From contig NW_003314443.1 of the NCBI RefSeq assembly GCF_000143415.4, positions 62,001 to 126,000 of the forward strand: DNA of 64,000 bases, read 5' to 3'. The notes under the pieces were generated by a model. It saw only the letters and a list, made by a program, of their open reading frames with translations, ran no database searches and was not told the DNA's origin. This stretch comes from Selaginella moellendorffii. Its lineage: Eukaryota > Streptophyta > Lycopodiopsida > Selaginellales > Selaginellaceae. The first letter of the stretch is position 1; every line of letters begins with the position of its first letter. The position numbers were made by a program, and so were the translations under genes. This document shows positions 32,188 through 43,635 of the stretch, one piece after another.

Positions 32188-34991
32188 ATGGAGGCCGGAC
32201 AAGTCAGCTCTGCGGCAACTCGAAGAGCTCTGGTTCTCACAGGCCATCTCAAAGAGATCGACAAAGGGTCTTCGTTGGTGGTGCGCCAGCCGTGCCTGGA
32301 GTACTCCCCTCCGGAGCTCAATTCAGGTACTTTTTTTTCCTTTGGGTTCTTGAATTTCCTTTTCATGTTTTGATCTTCCAGGAGAGCCCGCATTTGATAT
32401 CGAGTTGATGCAGGGATTGCTGGACGGACACGATGCTCAAACCCGCACTTTTATCTTCAATCTCATGTCTGAGAGCGATTTGTTCGTTTCCAGGAGAGTG
32501 GGTCGACGGGTTTTCTTGGGAGCTGATTACAATCAACCCATGGAAGTCCAGAGGGAGCTGACCATGAAGAGAATTCAGTATTTTCTTGACAGGGGTGTGT
32601 TTCGTGGATGGCTTACAGACGATCGGCCACAGTCCGCGCTCCGTATGGCTGCTATGTTCGAGTACATCGGCCTGTTTGATCATTCACTGGCAATTAAGCT
32701 CGGTGTTCACTTCCACTTGTGGTATGCTCTCAGCATTTCTTTTTAGTTTCATGTGAGCTTGAGATTTGTGCATAGGGGGGGATCAGTGAAGTACCTTGGT
32801 TCCAAGAGGCATCACGATAAGTGGTTGATGCCAACGGAGGAATTCTCTGTCATAGGCTGCTTTGCAATGACTGAACTCGGGCATGGAAGCAATGTTCGTA
32901 GCTTCTTTTCTCTTTTTTGTTTTCTTTGTGCTTGAGTGGTTTATGATCTTTTCAGGTCCGAGGGATTGAAACTATAACTGTGTACGATCCATCAACACAG
33001 GAGTTTGTTATCAACACTCCATGCGAGTCTGCTCAGAAATACTGGATAGGAGGAGCGGCAATGGTAAAAAGCATCACTGTTTTTTTATTTTCGGCAACTG
33101 ACAAATCCTGTGTTTGTTTCCAGCACGCTACTCATACAGTGGTCTTCTCTCAGCTGCATATGAATGGAAAGAACGAGGGAGTGCACGCATTTATTGCTGA
33201 AATAAGGAGTCCGGATGGCCGAATTTGTCCTGGTGTGCGTATTGCCGATTGTGGCCACAAGATCGGACTGAACGGGGTGGACAATGGCCGCATCTGGTAT
33301 TGTTTTTCCAACTTGCAAAGTTTAGAAGATGAACTCAAAACTTTTTGTTTTTGTCCAGGTTTGATAATAAACGCGTACCTCGTGAAAACTTGCTCAACTC
33401 CGTAGCCGATGTAACACCAGATGGTCGGTACGTGAGTAATATAACAGATGCAGATCAGGTAAGGTTTTTTGTTCTCTGAGCTGTTACTTTTCTTATCTTC
33501 CTGTGATATTATTCAGAGGTTTGGTGCTTTCATGGCTCCTCTAACGTCTGGACGTGTTACCATTGCTGTCAGTGCTGTTTATCAATCAAAGGTTTGCCAC
33601 TTGTATACTTTAGCTTCTTTTTTTTCATAGAGCTGATTTAAGGTTGGCCTTGCAACGGCTTTGCGCTATGCTCTTTCGAGGCGAGCATTTTCTCTTTCTC
33701 CCAATGAACCAGAAGTGTTACTTTTGGACTATCCCAGCCATCAGCACCGTTTGATACCTTTACTGGCTAAATCGTATGCGTATTGTTTTGCTTCGTAAGT
33801 TTTGAACTGACTGATACTTTGCAGATATGCCATGAGTTTTGCTGCCTGTGATTTGAAGCGCATCTATTACAACAGAAAACCCGAGCACGCGAAGATTATT
33901 CACGTACTTTCAAGTGGTTACAAGGCAATGTTCTCCTGGCACAACCTCAAAACACTGCAGGTAACCCCAGATGTGTTCGACATGAGCTTGTAATGAATTC
34001 CTCTGCTTTAGGAATGTCGTGAAGCCTGTGGCGGACAAGGTTTAAAATCTGAGAACAAAGTCGGGCAGCTCAAAGCAGAATACGATGTGCAACTGACGTT
34101 TGAGGGCGACAACAACGTTTTGATGCAGCAGGTACTGTTGTCGTAAGTTTGCCTTCGAATTACTTTTCGTTCCTCAGGTCAGTAAAGCGCTGCTTGGAGA
34201 TTTTTTCACGTCGCAAAAGAAGCAACAGCCTATGAAAGGCCTCGGCTTAGAACATATGAATGAACCACCTCCGACAATTGGGACCAATGCCAACGTCAGG
34301 GACGTAAAGTTTCAGGTACACCATCATGTCGGTCGTTTTGTTACTGACCTCCGCCTTGCAGCTCGCTTTGTTTCGGCTTCGTGAAAGAGATCTGCTAGTA
34401 AAACTTGCACAGCAAGTGCGTGAACTCGTGTCCAAAGGATCAACCATGGCGAATGCAACGCTTGCGGTGAGTCTAACCGCGCCGATTGCTACGTTTTTGT
34501 AAGCTAACCTTCTTTCGCTTTCAGAGTTATCAATTGGCTGAGGACTTGGGACGTGCCTTCTCTGAGCGTTCGGTTTTGGAAAGCATTCTAAGCGTAGAAA
34601 ACTCTCTCGCCCCAAGCCCTGAGAAGGTACCAGTGTTTTCAGAATCTTGCGAAATAACAAGCCATCCTTTCGAACAGACAATTCTGGGCTTGTTGCGCTC
34701 ATTATTTGTAGCTACGACAGTGGACGAAGATCCAGTATTTCTCAGGTAAGCGCTTCCTGTTTTATGGCATTCGCTAAAGCAACGCTACGACGTTGTTCAT
34801 CCAGGCATTCATACTTGAGCCCGGATCAGGCATTGTCGATACAAAAAGAAGTTGCGAGCTTGTGTCGCGAGATCCGACCCTTCATTCTCAGCTTGGTGGA
34901 CGCATTTGGAATCCCAGCACCGTTTCTTGGGCCCATAGCGTTTGATTGGATCGCAGCGAATTCCTGGGACCTGGAAGAAGCAAGAAGCTAG
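32188..34991 (+). CDS. ACX3: Peroxisomal acyl-CoA oxidase, ACX3-like
   Basis: Fourteen exons: 32188-32326, 32382-32721, 32776-32893, 32956-33063, 33124-33296, 33359-33458, 33517-33591, 33643-33773, 33825-33960, 34012-34131, 34178-34315, 34362-34466, 34525-34745, 34805-34991. They join in frame to 696 aa. FAD-dependent oxidation of acyl-CoA to trans-2-enoyl-CoA with H2O2 release is the first step of peroxisomal beta-oxidation. Diagnostic segments are CFAMTELGHGSNVRGIETI (FAD/acyl-binding region), KYWIGGAAMHATHTVVFSQL, GRVTIAVSAVYQSK and ECREACGGQG (near the catalytic Glu). The N-terminus has RALVLTGHL, a PTS2-type signal of the R-A-x5-H-(L/I) form known from plant ACX3. The C-terminus (EARS) is not a PTS1. 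The ACX3 subtype rests on this signal and on EYSPPELNS. Confidence 0.92.
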
Positions 34992-35078
34992 AGTAACCTT
35001 TTCTCTATTTCCATTTGAAAACCAAAGCTAAGAGCTTTCCCCAAAAACTTAGTGGCGACAAAGTTGGCATAGGGCTTG

Positions 35079-35898
35079 ATGGATTGGGAACAGGTTATTC
35101 GGAGCCTGCAAGCGGACGGAAGCTTCTTCGGTCGGCAGGCAGAGCTGAGGGCATTGCTGGAGCGCTTCCTCTGTGTGTGACTGTCGTTATTGGGCCTGAC
35201 GATTGTGGGAAAACCAAGCGGCTCAAGCGGCTCAAGGAGATTTGGCTTTCGAATGAGGAATTGGCGGCTACTTGTCCAGTGTTTTACTTCGACCTGAGGG
35301 TTCAGTTGTGGAGCACGCCTCAGGATGCAGCGGATCATTTGTATAGAGAGTACAAGACATGGGCTGAAAAGGTGACGCAGAGGAAAGTTGCCGGTGTGGA
35401 CATAGCGCTCAAAGGTTTCTCGAACACGGACTCGAGCGATTTTGGCCAAGGTAATGGACATTTATGCAGTATCCTATGCTTCTTAAGTGGTGCGCCCGGG
35501 CCAAATTTCTCAATGCCTTAACCTGGAAGGAAGCAGCGAATGCTCTTATGAGCCAGAGCCTATGTAGAGTGAAACTGGGTTTGGCAGCTACCAAGGCGGC
35601 CATGGGCTTCTCCGGGCATAAGTATGAATTGATCTGCGCAAAAATAGTGCAATGTGGGTATGTAAGCCTCAAAGATGTGCTTGCTGAAATCTACGACAGG
35701 GACAAAGCAGAGTGCAAGGACGAGATGCTCAAAGCCATCCACATACGCTATGTGACGGCAAAGACATCTTATGGGGATGTGAGCCTGTCTGAAATTGATG
35801 ATGCTGGTGGTGAGGTTGACCTCGTCATGGCCCGCTCTCCTGCCCAACGAGCAGCTATGAAAGAGTTAATGTTTCATTCCAAGTCAGGAAAAGTGTGA
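35079..35898 (+). pseudogene. P-loop ATPase pseudogene (archaeal-ATPase-like family)
   Basis: The N-terminus reads MDWEQVIRSLQ then SFFGRQAELRALLERFL, followed by a 2-nt surplus in a GT run (about 35172). After it the frame resumes with VTVVIGPDDCGKTK, a Walker A loop. TPQDAADHLYREYKTWAE and VAGVDIAL follow. At about 35430 a second shift gives ILAKVMDIYA. The Walker B (hhhhDE) region that should come next is absent. The C-terminal part resumes in another frame at 35500-35898 (TWKEAANALM, SLKDVLAEIYDRDKAE). Frameshifts plus a missing Walker B make it a pseudogene. Confidence 0.7.
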
Positions 35899-36029
35899 TC
35901 CGCGCGTCCTGGCCTAGAGTCGAGATAGCAAAAATATTTTCAGATTGCAGCCAGTCCTAGCTCATTCTTCCTTCTGGTTTCGATAGCCTCGTTAAAATTC
36001 AAATCGTTTGTTTACTTCTTTTGCATGCA

Positions 36030-36770
36030 CATCGTTCAGTGTCCCTTCAGTGTTTCGCAAGGGTGGTAGGCTCTCAACAGCAGTTAAACCCAACGTTTCT
36101 CCGAAATAAGGAAAGTAGAAGAACGTCCCCAATGCTGAAGCAGGGAGGAACAGGGCCTATCTCATTTTGGAGCTCCACACTTTATTTGCGCGAATTCTGC
36201 AGGGACGAAGAACTTGTTTCGCGAGTTCATGCTTTTACCAAATACTACAGACAGCAGCATGGGTCACACTACGAGGTACTTCATCTTTCCGTTTTCATGT
36301 TTCACGAGGAGAAACTTCACTTTCACTTCGGAGCTGATAAGAATCATCCAATGTCCGGAGAGTTTGAGTTTCAGGTCTGTTTTGTTACTGATCTGTGGTC
36401 CATTTGTTCTGCAAATGGTGAGTCTAATCTCTATACTAGCTAAGTTTTTCTGAGTGAAGTTCCTTTCTCTATCAGAGTATGAATGAGCTGAGGACTTGGG
36501 GGCCGTTCTCTGAGCATTCTCCAATGTCAGAATCTAAACTGATTGTTTGTGAAATAACAAGCCATCTTTTCGAGCAGACAATTCTCGTCATTTGCAGCTG
36601 TGACAGTGGACGAAGATCCAGTTTTTCTCAGCTAAGCGTTTTGGCAAGGTAAAGCTTTCATACTTGCAGCCTGGTCGACGCAACTGGCATCGTTTCTTGG
36701 ATCGATAGCGTTTTGATTGGATCGCAGCGAACTCCTCGCAGCTCGCAGGAAGAAGCAAGCGCGAGAGAGA
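36030..36770 (+). pseudogene. Decayed collinear copy of the oxygenase and ACX3-like genes
   Basis: Fragments match the upstream pair in the same order: tcagtgtYtcgcaaggg (as 31213), gggacgaagaacttgtttcg (as 31890), gttttgttactgaYct (as 34335), tgaggacttggg (as 34540), gaaataacaagccat and tggacgaagatccag (as 34650-34735), gattggatcgcagcgaa (as 34944). Exons between are lost and no frame is open. This is a remnant of a tandem duplication of both genes. Confidence 0.75.
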
Positions 36771-36844
36771 ACTCTTTCTCTCTTAGGCCTAAAGCCAAAG
36801 AAAGTGAATAGCGAATAATAAACTAGACTCGTCAATTTTTAGGG

Positions 36845-38624
36845 ATGGCGTCGTCCTCACAGGGAGGAGGCGGGGAGGACGACGACGACGACGAGGGCGT
36901 GTGTAGGATGAGCGTGGAGCTCCGCACGGGCAGGGATGAGCTCCAGGCGAATAAGAAGAAGCTGCGATTGTCGCTGGCATCGCTGCCGCGAGCTGCCGTG
37001 GCGCGAGCTGCGATCTCGCTCAAGCGCGTCAGGGTAAACAGGGATTCCACCGCGCAGCTTGCGGTCTTCATGCTCAAGGTCGGGGCGCTCGAGGCCTTGC
37101 GGCGAGGTCTCCAGCACCGATGCCCGCCCCTGTGGTGGATCATCCAGGCGATCCCTCTCTTCCGCGCGCCTCCATTCGCGTGGCTCCAGCGATGGTATCC
37201 CTTTCGCTGCCTGATCCAGGGCACGCAGGTCTGGAAATATTTCGATTCGGTGATACCTCGCTCATCGATTTTCACTCCAGATCTTCTCCAAGCCTGTGGT
37301 CTTCCTGTCGATCGCCACGGCTCTCACGAATGCGTGGGATCAGCACGGGCGGCAGGGCGAGGGGAGTATTTTCCCAGCGCCGCCGCCATTGCCGTCGCCT
37401 CCTCCCAGTCCTCGATCGCCTTCTCCAAGATCGCTGCAAGACAGGTAAGATTTCCATCTCTATATCGTTCTAGACTGAGATCGATTGACAGGGAAGACTC
37501 CCAGGCGATGGCCTTGAGGAAAATGCTGGAAGAACACGGCATATTCGTACCCGACAGGTGTGATGCTTGTTTGTCGCTCTCTCTCTTTCCATCGCTTATA
37601 CTTGGTTTATATCATCTTTGCTCTAGGATAAGCAACGATGAACTGCACAGGTTCTATCAAGCAGCCAACAAAAGCAACAAACGTTTTGTAGCGCTTGTGA
37701 AGAAGAACGTCGGGTGGCGGCAAAACTTTCGATTCCTTTCCTGCCGAGAGCTCGACGAATGGTCCGAGCTCGTCTACTGGCACCACCACGACTCCCAAGA
37801 CAGGCCTTTGCTCATCATCCGTCTGGGCCTCGCTTCTACTACGCTCGTTTCGTCCCAGCGGCCACGCTTTGCGCAGGCAATCGGTGCTAAAAACTCTCAT
37901 TCTTTCTGTCTGTGGTCTTTCTAACGCTTGTGTTTTTGTTTTCCAGTCTCCCAGATTGAATTCGGCGTCGTCAACTTGCTAAGGGGCGAGGATCCTCGAA
38001 TCACTGTTGTCCTCGACTGTGCCGGAGCTCCAGCTGTGGGATTTCCGCTCCAGATGACGAAGTCCTGCTGCGTCCTTGTACAGGATAACTATCCGACCCG
38101 ACTTGCCGCACTATTTATTGTCAACCTTCCGCCTTTTGTTCGAGTAGTCGCCACCGCGATTGTTCAGGTCATGTTTCTAGTCCCGTTTTCCTTTCCGTCT
38201 ATAACGGCATGAGTTTCAACAGATTCTCAAGCCTGCCACCCGCGACAAGATTTATGTGGAAAGCGACGACTGTGCACGAATCCTGGCGGAGCATTTGGGT
38301 GGACTCGATTGGGTTCCGATTTACCTCGGGGGCAACTGCAAGTGTTCTCTTTGCAACGAGGCTCGCGCTGCCTTGGACGAGGAAAGACAGGATCGTCTAC
38401 ACGAGCTGGTCCAAGGCGTCGGCAACAATCGTCAGCAGCAACAGCAAACCTCTTTCGGACAAAGAGATTATCTATTCAGTGACCAAGACGAGGAGGACGT
38501 GACTCCCTTCCAGTCATGCACTCGAGTTCTGCGAGTGGCCATCATCGGCCTGCTGATGCTGTGGATTGTGGTCGCCCTCGTCGCTGGTTTGTACGAGCCT
38601 CACCTGGATGAGCTTCCGACTTGA
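36845..38624 (+). CDS. Sec14-like (CRAL-TRIO) lipid transfer protein with C-terminal membrane helix
   Basis: Six exons: 36845-37228, 37281-37444, 37492-37557, 37627-37883, 37947-38167, 38223-38624. They join in frame to 497 aa. The start follows a poly-Gly/Asp run. The CRAL-TRIO domain is in exons 4-6: RPLLIIRLGLA, ITVVLDCAGAPAVGFPLQM, DNYPTRLAALFIVNLPPF, then ATRDKIYV and LPxxLGG-like WVPIYLGGNCKCSLC. An upstream hydrophobic block lies at LPLF..PPFAWLQRW, then a Pro-rich linker (exon 2). Near the C-terminus VAIIGLLMLWIVVALVAGLY is one predicted membrane helix, followed by 10 residues, so it would be tail-anchored. Sec14 proteins exchange phosphatidylinositol and other lipids between membranes. 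The lipid here is unknown. Confidence 0.8.
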
Positions 38625-38873
38625 TCAATCACAGGCGAGATTCTCTCGAGTTTTATTAGGTGGTAAAACCCGTAATAAGTGACTCGTTTGCCGTTTTGCT
38701 GCTCCTTCGCGCATTCAATGCACCTCACAGGAGAAACAGGCAGAAGAAAAGAAAGTCACTCGCCATGACCTGCTTCCCTTTTCTCCGGGGTGAGTTCTGT
38801 TGTTGCTTCTTCGTCTTCGTCGCCTTCTTGTTCCAGGGAAGAAGCAGATCTACAACTGGTGGTCTTCCTTGCA

Positions 38874-40241
38874 ATGGAGAGACTGGACTCGACACTGAGT
38901 TGTGAGCAGGCCCTGGGGAACAAAGACTTTGTCGAGGAGATGATCCAGAAGCAGCTTTTCAGCTCGCCACTACTGAATTTGACAGGTTCTTATCTGCCCT
39001 TCGTTTGATTTTTCTGGCCGACTGCTAATGTTAGCTAGCACGCACAGGGGGGCAGAAAATGGACGATGATTCTTACCAAGCTACTGTCAAGATGAAAACG
39101 GAGGAGATGCTCGAAGTTCTGGAGTCTCTGAGGCTTGGCACGGATTGGAAGGTTGAGGACGAAAGCCAGGACTTGAGAATTATGTACTGTCCTGGTCGTG
39201 GTACGCCATTTCACAGCTACTGTGTTGAAGGCATTGTCAATGCTCCGCTTGTTCATGGTAAGATTGAAGCTTCTTTTCATACTCCGTCTTGCATTATCGA
39301 CAGTTATGAATCAACTGTGATTTTTATCTACAGCTCTGTGCGTGATGTGGGAAGTTCCTTGCTTTAAAAAATGGTGAGGCGATTGATGAAGTGTCTCTGT
39401 CTGTAAGCAAAGCCTTTCGTTCCGACTTTTCTTACAGGTGGCCTCACTTTACTGTGCCTTCGTTTAAAGTGTTGGAGTCCCAATGGCTGAGGATGCTTCG
39501 CATTTGCGAGAACCTTTTCCACATGAGGTACTTCGACGTTGTTAACCCATCCCGCATTTAAATTCTACAAGCTCTTGCCAGGTGCAAGGTTCCATGGCCG
39601 TTTGCGACAAGAGAAATGCTGGTCACGTCTTTCGAACTGGAGCTACCTGAATTGGATGCCGTGGTTGGCTGCTTGCGAACAGTTAAGCTATCAATCACTG
39701 TGCCTCTTTTGTTATTTTATTCACTCCAAGGGTGGTGATTTGCCAGGTCCCCCAGGAAGCAGAGACTATCGTCAAGGAGACCATCCATGGTTTTAATGCT
39801 TCTCATTTGCCTCCTCCAAAAGAGGGCGTCATTCGCATGGAAGCCAACGGTGGATTCATCCTCCAGAAGATTAGCGACGAGAAATGCTACATAAGGTACG
39901 CTATTAGTTTTTTTTTTTTTTTTTGTTTTCTTCTTAAGATAGTCACCACTTCTTTTACAGAGCAGTAATACACCTGGACCTTAAGCTCGACCTTGTTCCG
40001 ACATGGGTGATTAACTTCCTTGGGCGTCAAGTTGTGGGACACGGCTTCAGGCTATACCTCAAGGTATATTTCTTTCCTTTTGGGGTGAAAAATGTCTAAG
40101 CTTTGTGTGTTACAACAGACTGTTTCTTCTGTTAAAGAGAGCAAAGTGTTTCAAGAATGCATCAGGCAACAGCCACTCTACAGCCGCATAACGTTAGAGA
40201 TGCTACCAAAATCGAGCCACGAAAATGGATACAAGAGTTGA
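38874..40241 (+). CDS. START-like (polyketide cyclase/lipid transport superfamily) protein
   Basis: Eight exons: 38874-38985, 39048-39257, 39334-39373, 39438-39527, 39582-39681, 39747-39895, 39961-40063, 40119-40241. They join in frame to 308 aa. Recognisable START-fold segments: DWKVEDESQDLRIMYCPGRG, TPFHSYCVEGIVNAP, MWEVPCFKKWWPHFTVPSFK, CKVPWPFATREMLVTSFELE, RMEANGGFILQKIS, KLDLVPTWVINFLGRQVVGHGF. The group is a plant family of uncharacterised lipid-binding proteins. A probable 5' UTR intron ends at 38836; the short upstream ATG at 38765 would not be in frame, so 38874 is chosen. Exons E-H lie within a duplicated block and are repeated twice more in the window. Confidence 0.8.
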
Positions 40242-41130
40242 GGTGCTTTTCATAAGAAGTATTCATAAGCTTCCTGCACAAGAGCATTTACATTTATAAA
40301 AAATTTATAAACAAAGAGGAGCTTGAGGCCCACCGATACTCCTGAAAAGTCCGAACTTATTCATGAGACATATGCAAGGTGGTTTTATAAGATTTCTGTT
40401 GTTTTGCATGTCTAGAAAAATCTGCTGCAGTCAAGCTCAAGAAAGAAACCATTCTCTTCTCGATGGAATGAAACTCTCACTAGCTCCATGCTCTGGCGAG
40501 GCCATGGCAAACAAAATGGGTGGACTCTTCGTCTCAATCTGACAAGCAGCTGATGCAAAGGCTGCTTTTGAGAAACAAAGCGTAAGTATGCTGCAACAAG
40601 AACTAGCAACAGCCGTTTAAGGTATTGTCATGGAAGATGGCTTGTCTGAGCTCGAGTTTGATTTGATCCGGGCACCCTGGTCCCATCTATTTTTCACTTG
40701 GTTGTCAAAGCTTGGAGGTCCATAGGTTTTGATCCTTTCAAATCCTGCTCCAACTTTTGATGCCTTTTCTTGGCAATAATATATTGCTCTGAAACCGTGA
40801 AAGCTTACTCACCTGCAAAAAAAACTCCAGGGTTGCACCAGACATCCAATAAACCAGGGAAGCTCTTGAGGAAAATCCTAGATTCAATTTAAACAAGTCA
40901 CACCTCATGGAATTGATGGTGATCTTGATACAACTAACTAGTTAAGCTTGTCCTCAAACACATGGTTTTGGCATTTGTCTTTCACACTATTGTCCAATCT
41001 TGTGAAAGCCTTGACCGAGCTTAAACTCAATCAGCTGAGAACAAGCTGTCTCAAAAGTTTCCAAAGAGCAGAAGGCATAATACAAAGGTCACAAACTCGT
41101 CTCATCACAAGTTGCATTGTGGTCACTCCA

Positions 41131-41730
41131 CGCCTTGGATGTTGATGAACTACAGGCCTCCATTTATCTTGGAAAATACATCTATGAGGAATGAAGCAAT
41201 CTGGACAATAGTATAAGCAAAATGAGCACGAGAAGAACCATACATACCGTGGAAAAGCATGAGTTCTACACTCAAAACGACACACACATGGCACGGGCAA
41301 TGTTCGATCAAATGCCTGAGTGCCACAACATTGTGGCATGGACTGCTAGGCCTACGCTCTCACTGGGAATTTCTTCCACGCTTTAATTCGATCCTCTACC
41401 AGGAGATGGTCTTGGAAGGAATGGCTCCCGACTAGATCACATTCACTTCCGAAATCAGAAAAGTTCTTTGTCAGGATGTACCATCTAGTAGGACGAAACT
41501 GGCCTCAAGAATGCTAGAGCATAAGTTATAACATGTAGCTACGTGGGGCTCCTCGCCAAATGATGAACCTATGCAGAGACTTGCCCGATCGTGGAGCACT
41601 AGTACACGCAAGGTGGATTGTTAACATTGAGGATGTCATTGTCGTGTGCTAAAGTGGCCTGAAGAACGCCACCGTGATTGGATTCCTTGTGATTCCATCA
41701 CTCTTTTAGCTAATAGAGCTTCTAATTACA
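41131..41730 (+). pseudogene. PPR protein fragment, copy 1
   Basis: A plus frame with one TGA reads LQASIYLGKYIYEE, then HMARAMFDQMPECHNIVAWTA, and after a shift EMVLEGMAP, stop, ITFTSEI. This is PLS-class pentatricopeptide repeat sequence (ARxMFDxMPxxNxVxWTA; xMxxEGxxPDxITF). Intact members bind organelle RNA. Stops and shifts make this a relic. Confidence 0.7.
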
Positions 41731-41940
41731 ATCTTTTACAAGGAACCCACAGTACAAAGACTAAGCTCGGTTACAATCTTTTAAAATGAACCCAGGACTA
41801 AGCTCAATAATGAAGATTAGGCCATTGTTGGAATGTCCATTTTAAGGAGTTGTGCTCTTATTGGATAGCTCATTGTAACGCTTGAGCTAAATGCTTTTCA
41901 ATTAAAACGTACAATAATATGCTTTGCCTCCTGTGGGAAC

Positions 41941-42628
41941 ATGCAGTCTATGTTAGGAGATCTCAGCAGGCATGGTGGATCAATGTTCCATCTGGAACGG
42001 ATGAAATTTCTTGCTCAAGGTGCTCGTCTGACCACATTCCACAGCAATATTCTGAAGCTGTACGTGAAGGAGATATTCGATGGGTTGTACAAAGAGATCA
42101 GGAAGATTCTGGTGCCGTTCATGTGGATGTTGTGCTGCCATTTGAATGGAAATTCGGGGGTTGGTAAATCTGCATTCGTCTGGTACTTCCGGTCATGATC
42201 TACGAGTCCAGAGCGACTGTTTTGATGTTCAAGGGTAACAAGCTCAGGGTGGTGAATAGAGAAGACTTCCCTCAGGAGATCGTGCTGGACAGCAAAGTAG
42301 ATACCATCTCATCGATCTGTGAGTGGACTTGGGGCGGATGGTTGGAAATAAAACCCTTGTTGCTGCTTCATCACCAGACGAGTTCAATGTCAGAAAAGCC
42401 AAGCGTACAACGTTCACTCGCTATCTGCCTGCGTGGGAAAAGCACGAGTACGATGCTCTTGTGTCTTCTTGGAGGAAACGCGTGACAGACTACGAGAGTG
42501 GATCGGAAGAAGCCAAAGAGATAACACATGCTGCTGAAATGGCGTTTGAATGGTTTGGAGGTATCCCCTGGTTTCTTTGGGATGTAGAAGCAAACGGTCT
42601 GACTGTGGAAGCTTTCGAAAGGGATTGA
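41941..42628 (+). pseudogene. P-loop NTPase fragment, copy 1
   Basis: Reads HGGSMFHLERMKFLAQ and then CHLNGNSGVGKSAFVWYFRS with a Walker A loop (GNSGVGKS). After a stop come TVLMFKGNKLRVVNREDFPQE and TTFTRYLPAWEKHEYDALV, then WFGGIPWFLWDVEANG. The style is that of the P-loop NTPases of the crinkler/RHS type found in some plants and protists; assignment is tentative. At least one stop and several frame changes are present. Confidence 0.5.
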
Positions 42629-42664
42629 AGCACCTGAGTATGGTTCTGACTCCTGATTTTGTCC

Positions 42665-42830
42665 TTCAAGCGTTTTGAGCGTTGGTGGTCCAGGAAACCA
42701 AGGTGCGCATCTTCATGCTCTCAAACATGCTCCTGGCGGCGCTCAAGTTGAAACTTGCGTGAGAGCTATCCAGCAGACAATGGTCTTGCGCAGGATCTCG
42801 TGAACGGCCTTGTCAAAATGCCCATTCTCG
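42665..42830 (-). pseudogene. PPR fragment
   Basis: The minus strand reads NGHFDKAVHEIL, KTIVCW and, after a break, APPGACLRA. The better copy in arm 2 (59830-59995, plus) gives ARSMFESMKMRTLVSWTTN, a PPR repeat. Short relic. Confidence 0.5.
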
Positions 42831-43071
42831 CAAATGCGAGGATCCACGGTACTGGATTCTTCTCCGGGATTTGACTGAAGCTGTTCTTCGTGAGGGCAAT
42901 GACGCCTTGGATGGTCCTAATGATGGAAGTCGTTGTAATTCTTAGGATACTACTTTATCCATCACGAATAGCATCAATACAGTAATCACTTCGAAGCTTT
43001 TAAAATAGGATCTACATATTTTGTCTTGGTAATGGGAGATTTCACTTCCTGAACATAGTCGCTTCTATATA

Positions 43072-43551
43072 TCAGGTGAAGCAAGATCTAACGTCCACAT
43101 CTTGATTGATTTCATTTGCTGTTAAATCCATCCATTTTTCGAATTTTTTTTGTGTGTGGCTATCCGGCACCAGGAATCGTCTAAAATCCATGGTGAGGCT
43201 CTTTGGGTATCGAGGTTTCTTCATTTGAATCCTTGGAATCTTTCGGTTTTCGGTTTTCGACATCCAAGCCGGCTCCCTTTCGTCCTTGGGCGGCTGGATG
43301 CCTTGGATGATCGCCGCATTTTGCCGCGTCTTGGCGTCCGGAAGGGATGTGTCAGGGAGCGAAGCAATTGCGTCAGAATAGATGCAGCTGAGCTCCTGGA
43401 CCAGCTCGTCCCAAGTCCGGCACGACAGGCCCGTTGTGTAGTTGAGAGAGAGGGGATGGAAAACGTCGCCTTTGTCTGGGTGCAACCGGATGGAGAGCTC
43501 CGAGGGATTCAAGCCACCCAAACATCGAGAGATGGCAGCTTTCCGCTGCAC
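43072..43551 (-). CDS. Hypothetical 159-aa ORF (arm 1 copy)
   Basis: An open frame from ATG 43551 (MQRKAAISRCLGGLNPSELS) with middle segment TWDELVQELSCIYSDAIASL and a basic C-terminal part. I recognise no domain. An overlapping plus-strand frame of similar length (43150-43635) shows that the region is stop-poor, so coding is uncertain. An identical copy is at 59109-59588. Confidence 0.25.
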   Translation of the reverse strand: MQRKAAISRCLGGLNPSELSIRLHPDKGDVFHPLSLNYTTGLSCRTWDELVQELSCIYSDAIASLPDTSLPDAKTRQNAAIIQGIQPPKDEREPAWMSKTENRKIPRIQMKKPRYPKSLTMDFRRFLVPDSHTQKKFEKWMDLTANEINQDVDVRSCFT

Positions 43552-43635
43552 AGAGGAAGACGAATACCCGAGTCTCTCTCACCTCGCGAAACCGTAGCCG
43601 CACTAAAATCTAACGGTTTGGATGGTATATTCTAA

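Larger units (their letters stand above)
39549..42743 (+). repeat. Direct repeat, copy 1 (about 3.2 kb)
   Basis: Matches 46733-49921. The offset drifts from 7182 to 7169 because of small indels. It starts in the fourth START-gene intron and ends at catgctcctggcggcgct. It holds the 3' half of the START gene, a PPR pseudogene and an NTPase pseudogene. 40242-41130 has no gene; 40428-40740 recurs at 45307-45620 and 47583-47905. Confidence 0.92.

Noticed and set aside
37120-37473. Alternative 117-codon ORF overlapping the Sec14 gene
   Set aside because: Splicing at 37228/37281 and 37444/37492 explains the region with conserved Sec14-family sequence in a different frame.
38765-38873. Earlier start for the START-like protein using ATG 38765
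   Set aside because: Joining that exon through the 38836 acceptor gives the wrong phase for the main frame.
43150-43635. Plus-strand 161-codon ORF
   Set aside because: It overlaps an equally long minus-strand frame; neither has a domain and I kept only the minus one at low confidence.
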